Shown here in pieces: positions 23,781-35,676 of a stretch of DNA of 64,000 bases. Every line of letters starts with the position of its first letter. Position 1 is the first letter of the stretch. The position numbers and the translations under genes were made by a program. The stretch comes from Maratus speciosus (taxonomy: Eukaryota > Arthropoda > Arachnida > Araneae > Salticidae), in contig OZ010786.1 in NCBI GenBank assembly GCA_963932465.1, positions 448,496,619 to 448,560,618 of the forward strand. Reading direction: 5' to 3'. Under the pieces are notes generated by a model. It had not been told where the DNA came from and did not search any database. It was given only the letters and a program-made list of their open reading frames with translations.

Positions 23781-24170
23781 AACGATAGGGAATCTGACAG
23801 TGGTATACAGTCTCAGATAGCAATGATTAAAAGTTAAATCAGTGGGAAAATACAAAATTAAATGCGCAATAATGAGGAGAGAAGAATATAACCGTCTGGC
23901 GATGGCAAGAACACAAAGCATACTGTGTTTTTCTCCCCTTGTTTTCGCGCCTAGTATATATTATATACAAAAGAAGCCAACAATACTACGGTCACCTGAA
24001 AATGAAGTGGACGAGTCCGTATCCATAGTGACCACGGGGAGGAAGATATTTCTCAAGGTCTTTCTCGTTACGGGTAAACAGTACATGAGTTGCACCCTAG
24101 CCGTGCTTTGGTCAAAAAATATATTGGGTACAAATGGTGATCCAGCCGGAATGAACAGGTTAAACATATA

Positions 24171-24608
24171 ACAATGCATGGGTTTTCTTGCAAGGAAAAA
24201 AAAATCATTGGCATCGTTTAAAGAAGTTGCTTTGGATCATTACATTAATCAGTCAGTGTATGCTTATAGTACGCATTTCAATTAACTGTTTATGCCATAT
24301 ATTATGAATTAAGATATATTGTTCCATTTCAATTATTATATTTTTTAATATGCGAAAATACATTTGAAAGTTTATATAATAATTATATTATATTTAAATA
24401 TTTTTTTCTCATTTAAAACTGATTTAATAAATCGGCCGTTACAGTTTTTTTTTTTTTTTGCGAAATATTTACAAGAATTACTGAAATAATTAACAAAAAA
24501 TACTCTTATGAAAATCTCGCAATTTTTATAAAAACAATGTAAATTAATGTATTGTGATCTGAAACTGAAAAGATTTTTGTCTTTGCAAATATTTCATATA
24601 GCATTTTT
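24171..24608. other. AT-rich non-coding spacer
   Basis: No supported feature. A T run lies at 24446-24460. Confidence 0.45.
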
Positions 24609-24800
24609 AGGTGCGTAAATAATTATATAAATACGTAGCACCTACGGTCGTCGACTGGTACGTCCGTCTGTCTGTCTGTCTGTCCGCCTATCGGCATATA
24701 ACAACGCAAAAACTGCCCAACCGAATGGTTCGAAATTTGATATATACAATCATTGCAGAATGTTGTCATTTCAAATTTTATGAAAATCAAATCAAAACTT
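24609..24800. mobile_element. AGGTGCG-ended repeat, partial copy
   Basis: It begins AGGTGCGTAAATAATTATAT and has a (TCTG)n run followed by GCATATAACAACGCAAAAAC, matching the left half of the copy at 52679. Homology fades near 24800 and no right end was found. Confidence 0.65.
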
Positions 24801-25149
24801 AAAAAGATTTAATAAAAGTTTTCTTCATTCCCTTAAATCCTATCATACGTAATTAATTCAGTCATATCCCATGATAGGTAATGATTTTAGGTTGCCATGG
24901 TGATTACGTCCTATTTAAGATGGAGTCACATTATTTCCGTATTCCTGAATTTAATATGTATTTAATCGTAATAAATTTCGTATTCATGCATTTTTGCATA
25001 AGAATGCAACATCTATTGCATGTTACTAGTGTAGCCTCTTAACTTTCTGCAATTAAAAACCTTAACAACTCTCACCATTTATTTGTTGTTCCAGTAAAAA
25101 AAGTTATCCCATTGTGTGACACCCTGTACGAGCACAATAGAATAAGATT

Positions 25150-25705
25150 ATAGAGTAAACGAACCTTTTCTATGTAACAGATGTAAATTTCCAATTGGAC
25201 AAAAAATATCCGCACCAGGATTCAAACCAGGGATCTCTTGGCTGAAGCTGCTAATGCTCTACCATCTGAGCTGTTCCGGACGAATCTGGTGGAACATTTT
25301 CACTCAGCTAACCTTATTAATTATAGCACCTGGCCTGAAATCTGGTTCAGCTCAACAAAATAAATCGCAGGTAATGGAACTCCATAAATTGCTTGATACG
25401 TAATTACACTAGATTAATTTTAACACAATTATCGTAATTGATCTAGTGTAATTACGTATCCAGCGATTCCTGGAGTTTCATTACCTGCGATTTATTCTGT
25501 TGAGTTGAATTAGATTCTAGACCAGATGCTATAATCAATAAGGTTAGCTGAGTGAAAAAGTTCTATCAGATTCGTCCGGGATAGCTCAGATGGTAGAGCA
25601 TCGGTGACTTCAGCCAAGAGATCTCTGGTTCGAATCCTAATCCGGACATTTTTCGCCCAGTTGGAAATTTACATCTGATATGATTTATTTACCAGTTAGT
25701 ATAAT
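25150..25705. repeat. large palindrome formed by two head-to-head tRNA-derived SINE copies
   Basis: The arms of roughly 245 bp are centred near 25428. The innermost 20 bp (25395-25414 and 25441-25460, GATACGTAATTACACTAGAT) are perfect, with a 26-nt loop; outer arms are imperfect. Each arm contains a tRNA-like module. The palindrome ends about 100 bp before the IIIS6 exon. Confidence 0.9.
25175..25290 (-). mobile_element. tRNA-derived SINE, minus-strand copy
   Basis: Reading the minus strand, an A box (AGCTCAGATGGTAGAGC) and a B box (GGTTTGAATCC) are spaced as in a tRNA, followed by GGATA and a TTGGAAATTTACATCTG body. The anticodon loop lacks the usual U33, so a functional tRNA is unlikely. 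Confidence 0.75.
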
Positions 25706-25725
25706 TGTGTTAAAATTAATCTACT
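25574..25725 (+). mobile_element. tRNA-derived SINE, plus-strand copy
   Basis: GTCCGGG and TCCGGAC form a 7-bp acceptor stem (one G-T pair) around a D arm GCTCAGATGGTAGAGC and a T arm with GGTTCGAATCC. The anticodon stem has a mismatch and no U33. A shared 3' body (GTTGGAAATTTACATCTGAT) and AT-rich tail follow. Similar to tRNA-Lys in A and B boxes. Confidence 0.78.
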
Positions 25726-25802
25726 ACTTTTCTGTGTGTTCTATTTAATGAGAAATTATTGTATCAAACATTAACTTATTATTATTATTTATTTTTTTAC
25801 AG

Positions 25803-25995
25803 CCAATTGAAAATTACAATGAGTGGCGACTTCTTTATTTCATTTCATTTCTTTTGTTGGTTGCTTTTTTTGTGTTAAATATGTTTGTCGGAGTCGTGGT
25901 GGAGAACTTCCACCGATGTAGGGAGCAACAAGAAAGGGAAGAAAAAGCTAGACGCGCGGCAAAACGAGCAAAAAAAATGGACAAGAAACGAAGAA
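25803..25995 (+). CDS. Ca-alpha1T: T-type calcium channel alpha-1, exon for IIIS6 and start of III-IV linker
   Basis: The exon encodes 64 residues plus one base of the next codon. It starts [15 protein letters not shown], then has a hydrophobic S6 helix with the conserved [16 protein letters not shown] stretch at about residues 22-37. S6 lines the inner pore and forms the activation gate. The remainder is a highly charged linker rich in Lys, Arg and Glu that ends MDKKRR. The acceptor is TTTTTTACAG and the donor GTAAGT. The exon starts in phase 0 and ends in phase 1; the single A left over completes a Lys codon with the first two bases of the next exon. The linker is short because the next exon opens almost directly into the approach to IVS1. 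Mammalian T-type genes can add alternative exons at this point; I saw no convincing equivalent here. Confidence 0.95.
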
Positions 25996-26144
25996 GTAAG
26001 TAACTTTTTTTTTTTTTTTAATACATCATAATTCCTCATAGCGATCCTTAAAAACCTTGTAGCAACCCAATAGTCGCTATTATTTGTTATATTGTCGGCG
26101 ATTATTGCATTTATATTGTATCCGTTTCAAATATTTCCAATGGA

Positions 26145-26715
26145 AGACCAATATTGATTAAACATTGGTTTTCCACTGAAAATATTTGAGAAGAAATCCT
26201 ACTGTTTTGGAATTATTGGCTTTACATTTGAAATATTTGGAATGAAAGCGACAATATTGCAGAAATTTTAGCTTTCCATTAAAAATATTTAAGCTTGAAT
26301 CCCACTAATACTGAATTATTGGCTTTACATTGGAAGTATTTAAAATAAAACAACAATTGATTAAACATTGGCTTTTCATTGGAAACATTTGCAATGAAAT
26401 ACAACTGTTAAAGAATAATTTGCTTTACAGTGAAAATATTGGCAGTGAAACTTCAATACTGCAGTAACATTGGCTTTTCACTGAAAGTATATGCAAAGTA
26501 ATTGCAGTGTTACACAATTATTAGCTTTCTTTGGAAGTATTTACAATGGACTACAATATTGCAGAAAAATTAGCTTTCCATTGAAAATATCTGCAATGAA
26601 ATCCTACTGTTACATAATTATTGGTTTTACACTAGAAATTTTTGTAATGAAACGACAATACTGCAAAAACATTGACTTTACAATAGAAAGAAGTCTTAAT
26701 AGAACAACATTGGTT
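26145..26715. repeat. degenerate tandem array, about 51-bp period
   Basis: The phrase ATTGG(C/T)TTT followed by CA(C/T)TG(A/G)AAATATTTG recurs about every 51-53 bp (for example 26164, 26215, 26266, 26318), giving some eleven units. Successive units are highly diverged and partly alternate between a CAATATTGCAG and a CCTACTGTTA type. Confidence 0.8.
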
Positions 26716-29699
26716 ATAAAATGACGAAATACTTATTGACGGTATAAAATATTTCTCCCATTATTTTCACGATAGGTTATGGGGGTGGTGTTTCAAGCCG
26801 ATATTGCCTAAGATATCACCAAGATATATCCAATACTAAGAAAGAGTCATTATAAACAGTATTGGCCTAATATAGTTTTTCAACTAAAGTTATGTTGATT
26901 TTTGTTTAAATATACAAATACAGTTTCATTTTAAATGCATTAGAAACAAACACATAAAAGTTATGAACAATAAAACCTACATCATTAACCTACTTTTCGT
27001 TCTTTGTTGTTATTTTTCTGTCATTCTATGTAGTAAAATTTATGGTAAAATTTCCTGATCTAATAAAAAAGTTTGCGAAAATTCATTGTAACTTTGACTT
27101 ACCCACAGTTTAAGAAACATTTCCCTTAGCTTTAGAAACTACATGGAAAAAAGCCTATCATAATACTTGGAAAGGAACAGGTTACCAAAGTTAATGGAAA
27201 CGTTTCTAAAATAAAAGATTCTCTTTACTACCCATAAATTTCTTAAAACGTTTCTGTTAATGTCAGAATCCTATTGTTTTCTTAGGTTTTTAATTAGTTC
27301 TTCTGCTAAAGTTTTCTAGAGGTAAATACAAAGTATCGAGGATTATAAGCAACTACGAGGTTACAGTAATTATTTCGCAAACCTTTCTTCTGAATCAATA
27401 AACGTTTCTGAAAAGCGATATTATTTTAATAACACTTAAAATCACCGAAGAAAATAAGGCACAGAATGAGCTGTAATGCCTTATTAACTATAAAATTACC
27501 ATAGACGTATGTGATGGTGAATGTGTTGAAAAAGCCTTATTTGACAACTTAATGCTTGTTATTCCGACCTATTTCTCCCGTAGACCATTTAGAGCTAGAT
27601 AGAGCAGGCTAGCGCGGATCTTGGCAAAACATAAATTTTGTTTACCAACAACAACTCATCATATTGAAGCTGATCGAAAAGATTGTCCAATATTCCCTGT
27701 CAATGTCACTCTTAAACCATTGGTTGAATCAAGTCATGTGTGTTTGTGAAACATGACCAATGTTTCATTTTTTTTCTGATATAGGCAAAACTGTTGCCAT
27801 GCACCATCTAATTTTAAATGCTCTAAGGTTTCTCCTTGTTACGATTTCTATTCTAGTAATACTATTCTAACATTATTTCTGTTCTAGTAATGCTATTCTA
27901 CCACTCTTTTACTTCTACTAATACTATTCTGCCACTATTTCAATTCTAGTAATATTATTTTACCACTAGTTCTTAGCAGAGGAACTATGCTGCCAACATA
28001 AAATAATATGCAGGAAAATATTTGTATTTCAAAGTAAAAAGGAAAATATTTGAATGATTCGACATATGAATTTAAATCAAATGTGTAGCTTAGTTCTCAT
28101 CATAGACATATTCAAAATGAAAAAAAAAATTTAGAGCTAACAGTTTGAAAAGGCTTTTTAAAATAAATTAACAAAATCTTTTAATCGACCCAGTAAACTG
28201 ACAAAAAACATTCCATCATCATAGTGATATTAATTGGAAGTTCGAATTTGTTTTTCCATTAGACCGGGAGTCAGCTTCACACACCATTACCTGATCGAGT
28301 TGACAGCTGAAATGCCTCGATTGGACTGAGCTCGATTTTCATATTAAAATGCAACTGGTCTGACAAGTCATAGCTTGGTGAAAACAAGCTGTAGACACGA
28401 TTTCAATGGTTTATCGGCAGATTTATCATTGTGTTTTCCTGCATCCAGAGGTATGTAAAAGTGGAGGACTGGGAGCAGGAAAACACAGTGGTAAACTAAC
28501 CAGTTAACCACTAAAATTGAGTATGCAGGTGTTTTTCACGAAGATATGGCTTGGCAGGTCAGTTTCTTTTTAATATTCAAATAGAGTTTTAACTAATCCT
28601 GGAATTCCAGCCGTTAACTCGATGAGGTGATAGTTTATTTATCCGCCTCCCAATCTCCATCGTATGCCTATTTTTTATCAATTTTTTAAATTTTTCATTA
28701 GTGGTACGAATTTTAATGTTAGTTTATTTCTTAAGTATTGGAAGATCGCAAACGGTATGTTTTTAAGAGCGAATTGAATAATTTTTAGTTACAAATTATT
28801 TATGATTTGCTTGGCTTTTATTATATTTATTGTTTATTTGAGTGCTTAATATGAATCTTCGTTTTGTAGAGATGCAAAAAAAGAAGCAGCAACTCTGCCC
28901 CCGTTTATTACCAAGGAAGTATGGTCAGTCTACTATATTATGAATGATTTTTGCAGCCTTACATCCCTAATAACACAGCCTTTTGATCTGAAAAAAAACT
29001 ATTCTTTTGGTCATCTGGATCGATAATGTCGTAACTTTGCGTGATCTTTCTTGCATTAGAAAACTAGCGTGGTGTACCCCAACCTGATGCAACCTGTATA
29101 CCTTATTTCATGCACTTCGAAGGCAGATTTCTGACATTTTTATTAGATATTTAATGAACTGATTAAATAGTTAAAAGATACCACTTCTATTGATTTGGTG
29201 TTTACAATTTATGCCAATAGATGTAAAAACATACAGTCACAAAATGATTCAAGATGAGTCAGCCATTTTTTGATTGCGATATTTTTGTTAAGCTTAAATA
29301 AATATAATAAGCTTTAATAAGCTAAAAAAAACTTACAAAACCGAATAAAGCTTTGGAAATTATCCATTTTATTCGCTTACAGCTTACCTAAACGTGACGT
29401 ACATCTATAGGAAAACTATTTTCAAGTTAGCGTTCGATGTCTTCTTCTATAATAATAAAGACAGATATTTGTGTGTTTGTGTATTTGTATGTTTGCCTGC
29501 AGTTTTCTAAAGAGACAACTTTGCTCAGTGCTGCATCAATTGGTAGGCCTGTATGTCTGAAATTATGCTCATTAAAAGAAGTTTTCCCCTTTTCAATTAG
29601 TTTTTTTTAAAATCAATTAATTAGTTGAAACTTGCCATTTATGTAAATCCATTTAGGACCAATACTTTAAATGGATAAATAACATATTTAGAATGTATA
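26716..29699. other. non-coding intron
   Basis: A short tandem of about 38 bp (three units, TTCTAGTAATACTATTCT) lies at 27846-27965. A 52-nt acceptor/donor-bounded stretch near 28873 was considered as an exon and rejected. Nothing else is supported. Confidence 0.5.
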
Positions 29700-30842
29700 C
29701 AGGGTGCAAAAGAAAGTCCCTTTAATCTGAAATTACTTGCGAACGGAGAGAGCTAAAGCTATGCATGTGAGGTAACGGTATAGTAAAGCGACTACGCCCG
29801 ATTTAATTAAACGACAGCAGCGCCCCTAGTGGCAAAATTTGGAAGATAGCCATTGCAAATCGAAAACGAAAAGAGATAGAGCAAAATTTCCAGTTAGAAA
29901 GTTTAACATCATCAATTAATTATTACGAAAAGACATTTAGTTTACATGGATAAGATAAATCTACGCCTGTATACCCAAAAATGTCCGAAATCGATGCACT
30001 CTATTATGTGTAAACGTTTGAATTGGAATAGCCATGAGTATGAAGAAATACGCACAATTTATTGTATAAATACGTACTTATCTCAATAAATTTTGATAAC
30101 ATCACAAAAAAAAAAAAGAAAAGAAAAGAAAAAGAAAAAGACAAGCTGTCTCACAGTGATAAAAAGTTAATATTCAGGATGTTCGAAAAGTTCGCCATTG
30201 TTCACGATACACGTTTGTATTCGTGGGAATCTACATAATTTTAATTCCAAAACTGACAAATGACATCAAGAATATTTTAATAAAATTTTACTTTTGTAAT
30301 GAAAGTGCAATTTAACGAGTTTTTATTTTCTAAGAAATTCGTTTGAATATTCTGGTGTCAGTCAGTTATTTCACCATTTTACGAACAGAATTCTTCTGCG
30401 CCTGAAAGGATTAAACTAAAATTTTAAATGCATTGGAAAATAAATTTTTACAGACATTACATTACATCACAGTACAACGTCACAGTTTGCAATTGCGCAC
30501 TGCTCCATTTCCGAACTGTGAATATGCAAAGTAGAATCGTCACTCATCGATTTCGGACATTTTTAGGTATATAGATGACGATTTACCTTATACGTGTGAA
30601 CCAAATGCCGTTTCGTACTAATTAATTGATGCTCTAAAACTTTCTAATTGGAAATTTTGGTCTATCTCTTTTTGTTTTTGAATTGCAATGGCTATCTTCC
30701 AAATTTCGCCACTAAGGGCGTTGCTGTGGTTTGTATTAGGTCGGGCGTAGTCGCTTTACTGTACCGTTACCTCACTTTCATAGATTTAGCTCTCCCCATT
30801 CGCATGTATTTTCAGGTTAAAGGGACTTTCATTTGCACCATG
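29700..30842. mobile_element. TA-flanked foldback element with arms of about 230 bp
   Basis: A 1143-bp element lies between TA dinucleotides. The arms begin CAGGGTGCAAAAGAAAGTCC and, reversed, CATGGTGCAAATGAAAGTCC, and stay homologous through GCTAAA(G/T)CTATG and the GCGACTACGCCCGA(T/C) segment up to TTCC(A/.)(G/A)TTAGAAAGTTT. The middle is AT-rich with an AAAAG microsatellite at 30100-30140. No coding sequence. Confidence 0.88.
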
Positions 30843-31463
30843 TATATAAAAAACAGATGTTCGAACTCCTTCCCTGAAGTATTCGAAAAATTATAAGACA
30901 TCTGACATCTTCAAAATCGATGGTTTTCCAAAATTTTGTTCTTGAGATACATGCATACATCTTTTGACTGTATTTAATAATATAGATAATAATACTTTAT
31001 AAGATATAGTTATTTTAAAAGTAATTGAGCGAGTATTTTATAACACATTAATTAAAATGTTAAAAAAATGTTAAAACATTACTTGAAATAATTATTTTCC
31101 AAATAAGTAACTATTTTACAATAAGAAAATTAAAACATTGCTCTAAATAATGTACATATTATTTATAATTTTCCCATAGTGAATTAAATTTATGAAAGAT
31201 CACGTTGAGTTCCGACATCGTGGGTTTAAAAGCATGCGATTGCTGTTAAAGCCTCGTTCGAGATTATAGTGTTTTTTTTTTTTTTCTAAAAGAAAACAGC
31301 AATTAACTGATTTTGCTTTTTTTGCAGATTATTTTAAGTACCATACGCATACTTACTTCCTGCTTAAGAACAGTTCTCTTTTCTGCAAATAATCATTTTT
31401 GGAAAATAGCTTTTCTTTTTTGGCAACTAATGTAAATAATTTGCTCTTTTGTGATCATTTATA
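30843..31463. other. AT-rich non-coding spacer
   Basis: No supported feature besides a T run at 31271-31286. Confidence 0.5.
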
Positions 31464-32878
31464 CACTGCTGGCCATTAAAATTGCAACACCAGGAAGGAA
31501 TGATCTGACGAACGTCAAAATCACATGAAACGAAGAAGATGTTGTAATATGCAAATGATTAGTATTTCAGCGCATTTAGACGAGCCAGGCGGGAGAAACG
31601 ACATCTGAAGCATTGCATAAAAGAAAAGTTGCGTAGTGAATTTCTCATTCAGAACGCGCTTTGTAAGGACGGTCTTTGCTCAGAATATCGTGTTATGCCT
31701 CGAATAAAAAGAAGAAATGCTTACCACCAAGTGTCAGTATTCGATAGAGGCAGTATCGTTGCCTATCGAGAGTGTGGATTATCTTTCCGTGATATCGCCC
31801 GTTGCATTCGTCGAAATCCAACCACTGTCACGCAAATATGGAATTAATGGATTGCTGAGGGTCATACTGAGGGTCATATAGCAAGCAGGATCTCCACGCC
31901 CTCCCATGACTAACACCAGAGAGGACAGACATATTGTACTGTCGGCCCTGCAAAACCGTACAACCACATCAAAATCCATTAGTCAAGAAATGGGCATGTT
32001 TGAAGCGCAACCAGTATCCGCTTGTACGGTGCGACAAAGTTTGCAGCAGTGTGGACTGTCAGAACGGCGACCAGTACTGCGGCTTCCCTTGACAATGCAG
32101 CATAGAGAGAGTCGGCGTTTCTGGTGCGCCGAACGACAAAGCTGAATGCATGACTGGCACAATGTCGTCTTTTCAGACGAGTCCCGGTTGTACGTGCTGT
32201 ATTCTGATGGCCGTATACTTGTCTGGAGGCTCCGAGGTAAACGCCTGTCGCCTGCTTGCATTCGATATTGGCACAGGGGCCCTGCACCTGTTGTGATGGT
32301 TTGGGCAGCCATTGGGTACACGACTTGCACATCTCTAGTTCGGATCGACGGTAATTTGAACGCAGATCGATACATTTTTTATATCTTACGTCCAGTGGTC
32401 ATACCCTGTCTTCGAGGCCTGCCAAACGCCATCTTCCAGCAAGATAACTCAAGACCACATGTTGCACGTCGTGTTCTGACCTTCCTCGATACACAGGGTA
32501 TTCGATTGCTGCCCTGGCTTGCACGGTCTCCAGGTCTGTCACCCATTGAAAACATCTGGTCATGAACTGCTTATAGACTAGCCCGCCACCTTTCTCCAGC
32601 TAATACGGTTGATGAAGTGTGGCCTAGACTTGAAGTAGCATGGAATAAGTAGCCCGTTTCTGTCCTCTAAGCCCAGTTCGGCTTCATGCCTAACCGGATA
32701 AGGGCCGTTTTAGCTGCCAGGGGGAGAGGCTGTTTCTACCAATTTCGCAACCTTGTAAACCCGCAAACTGTTTACAAATTTAATCATTTTATTTTCATGC
32801 CATACTGTTTACGTATAATAAATATCTTTTTTGTATTTTCAATCTTTCATGGCGTTGCAATTTTAATGGCCAGCAGTG
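31464..32878 (+). mobile_element. Tc1-like DNA transposon, full length, inactive
   Basis: A 1415-bp element is bounded by TA dinucleotides (31462-31463 and 32879-32880) and by inverted repeats of about 28 bp that start CACTGCTGGCCATTAAAATT and differ at one position. Size and TA duplication fit Tc1/mariner elements. It carries a broken DD34E transposase. The near-identical ends contrast with the damaged reading frame, so the element could still be a substrate in trans. Confidence 0.95.
31695..32760 (+). pseudogene. Tc1-like transposase, broken by stops and a frameshift
   Basis: The frame starts at MPRIKRRNAYHQVSVFDRG with a helix-turn-helix (GLSFRDIARCIRRNPTTVTQ), typical of paired-like DNA-binding domains in Tc1 transposases. 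It then meets a stop at about 31845, shifts frame between about 31850 and 31906, and continues with further stops at about 32143 (TGA), 32563 (TGA), 32650 (TAG) and 32667. The catalytic DDE triad can still be read: D in FSDESRLY (codon at 32176), D in FQQDNSRPH (32443) and E in SPIENIW (32548). The second Asp and the Glu are separated by 34 residues, the Tc1 signature. The C-terminal PNRIRAVLAARG motif is present. The protein is clearly non-functional. Confidence 0.93.
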
Positions 32879-35524
32879 TATTATTTAGAAGTGTGAAATC
32901 ATAAAATCACCTTATTTAAATTAAAATAATTATGTTCCCATGGCGTCATTTCATCGTTAGGTTAAGAGCGTCCAACATGTTTTTAATACTTCTAGTCCTA
33001 AATCTGTAAAAAAAATCTACAAAGATTTTGGCCAACTAATGCATACCTGCCAACTCTTCCGCTTTTTCGTACCACAAAAATTCAATAGAATTTTTTACCT
33101 TATTTAATCGTCATATTACGGCGATGTAAAAACTTAAAATTTACTATACAATTTTTGCGGTGCAATAAAGCGTAAGATGTTGGCAGCTATGCTAATGTAA
33201 TTTTCGATCTAATTACTATCACCAGTGGAGGTAATGGTTAATGACAGTGGAGGTAATGGTTACAAAGTGGTAAAAATATACGAAAGAGAATACAGTGAAT
33301 TTCTTAACCAGCAACTAACTTTTCGGCTGACCCTATGGGGTAAAAAGAGGGCATGGGCAGAGCTATCTGGGGTGGTTCCATGGCTTCTCATAGTTGCAGT
33401 TTAGCTACTTGAACTGATATTGGCGACTTTAGTCTGAAATTTACTCTTTCCAATACAGTCAATGTGTCATGAATAAGCAGTCTGTTCTGTGTTCTATTTT
33501 CAATAGTAAACATCCAAACGAAATATACAATTATCAATTATGTATTAAGGGCAGTTGGGAGGTAAGTTCGAGAAAAAAACCTTTTAAATTATTTTTTAAT
33601 ATTTTTAATACTTTATTTTCTCCTGTTGAATGACATATTATTTTTACTTCTACGACAACGAGAAGTTAAAAATTTTAAAGTAATTCAGTTTGTTTGCATC
33701 ATACATAAACATTACATACATAGACTTTAAACTCAATTTTCTCAAAATATTGTTTTTTGAACTTAAAAATGCAAGATTTTTGTTATTTAAAAGTGTTCTT
33801 TATACCAGATTTAAAATATATATATATATATAAATAAAGGATAGTTTATAAATTTAACTTCACTTTATTCGGACTTTCTTAAAAACGTACTTATTTTTAA
33901 AAAAAAAATCAAATTAATATCTTTGGTAGTTTCTGAGAAAAGATACATTAATTTAACATCGATGGTATAAGGCCTTCAAATTTGCCTTAAGATCAGAAGT
34001 AATTACAAACCTGTTTTAAGTTTGAATAACTTCAGGTAACAAGTGTTCAGTTTCTTGTTAAAATCTCTGTGGCTTGAAGAAAAATTAATCAGTATCGCTG
34101 CATTATTGTAGCCAAACCTGCAGTTTTAAAGTTTAATTTTCATGTTGGTTTGGGTGTTTTTAGATTCGTTTACAGGCTTTCAGTTTTTTCCTTCATTTCA
34201 AACTGTCACACCGGCTCCTCTGATTACTATTTCTAGATCTCGTGTATGTTTTATATTTCCCATTTTTTCTGTAATTTCAAAATGCTTCTCGTTTTCCTTG
34301 ATAAAAAAAAATAAAAAAGGAAAAAAGAACTACACTTGTTTGAGGTAAGTTTTGGTTCTAACAGTAGTTTTTTTTACAAAAAAAATATGAATATTTATTA
34401 TTATTATTAAAAAAATATGAAACTTTATTTATTATATATTAAAAACAGCTCTTTTCTGGAAGTCGTTTCATGAAGTCATTCTCGACTTTTTTTTCTCAGT
34501 GTCTTCCCAGATATCATTTCGCGTTTTATGAGAATTGTGCTTCTGTGACAGAATGACAATACTGTAAGGTATCATTTCACTTTTTAAAGATTGAGGGTCG
34601 GCGTGTGTTTTCTATTATTTAGGCTTTCTCAGAGACTTTTGATCAGAATTGAAAGCCTAGTATGTATGTCTAAATGATGAATATTAAATTTTCAATAACT
34701 GTAACGGAGCCCAATGTTGAGAAATATTTTCATTTAATAAAGCATAAAATCATACAAATTCGAAACTCGTTTGCAAAAACAGATAGTAGCATAAGCTACC
34801 GAAAGCAGTGGAAAACACAATATTCGGTTCGTCTGTAAAGATTTTCGTTTAAAAATAAAAATCATACAAAGTCGACAGTCATTTTCAAAAATAGACCGGA
34901 GCGAACATAATATGAGTGGTGTACTCTGCCAAATACAGTGGATACCCAACTCTATGTTCTTTCGGGTACATTTTCGAATAAAAATATAGTATCATATAAA
35001 TTCGACGGTGTGCGATGCCGAGGATATTGAAGTCCTAACACTAAATATCTCAAGAATAAAAATGTATAAATTCCACACATTTTTATATATACATTTAACG
35101 TTATATTACTAATCTTGAGCATTACCGGGAGTGTTAACTAGTTACTAATAAAATTAATTTTCGCTCTCAAGGTCATCAATACTTATAAATCAGCCTCTAA
35201 ATTGGAATATCCGTTCAAAATTTATACATTGACATACACTAAAAGCATGCAGATACATAAACAAACAAACTGTAGGACTTTGATGGAAGTTAATCAATAA
35301 AAAGTACGTATCAATGTTTATCCATGTATAGAGAAGCCCAAGACAATTTTTGTGATAGGCATGTGATTTCTAAATAGCTATGAAAATTTTGTGCTTATCA
35401 TTTATTAGTTTTTTAGAGTTTTGAAAGCAATGTTTTGATTTTTATAAATGATTGTATTTTGAATGAGTATTCATCATGATACATTCAACTTTTCTTTACA
35501 TTTGTTTTTATTCTATCTTTTCAG
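32879..35524. other. non-coding intron before the IVS1 exon
   Basis: A short direct duplication of GTGGAGGTAATGGTTA (33225-33262) and a (TA)n run at 33815-33832 are visible. Open frames here have no family resemblance. Confidence 0.5.
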
Positions 35525-35676
35525 AAATGCGTGAACCTCCTTATTATATTAATTATTCAAGACCCCGCCTTTTAACCCATAATATTATTACTAGCAAATA
35601 TTTTGACCTAGCCATAGCAGCAGTTATTGGTCTAAATGTTGTGACTATGGCTATGGAGTTTTATTTAATGCCTAAA
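35525..35676 (+). CDS. Ca-alpha1T: T-type calcium channel alpha-1, exon for end of III-IV linker and IVS1
   Basis: This 152-nt exon completes a split Lys codon and then encodes 50 residues. The PPYYINYSRPRLL segment is the characteristic T-type approach to repeat IV, followed by the IVS1 helix with VIGLNVVTMAMEFY. S1 is part of the repeat-IV voltage-sensing domain. The acceptor is TTTTCAG and the donor GTAAGT, and the exon leaves in phase 0. An open frame continues a short way into the intron, so the GT at 35677 decides the 3' end. The next residues in family alignments lead into IVS2, which matches the next exon. Confidence 0.95.

Noticed and set aside
23842..24171. 109-codon plus-strand frame
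   Set aside because: It overlaps a transposase-like fragment on the other strand, has no recognised motif and no coding context.
25574..25648. Functional tRNA gene
   Set aside because: The acceptor and D arms look good, but the anticodon loop lacks U33, the T stem has mismatches, and the same body and tail occur in other copies, so it is a SINE head.
28871..28923. Possible alternative exon in the III-IV linker (TTTTGTAG acceptor, Lys-rich frame, GTATGG donor)
   Set aside because: It would enter in the right phase but leave in the wrong one, bringing a stop soon after the next junction. It has no family resemblance and a weak donor. At most a poison exon.
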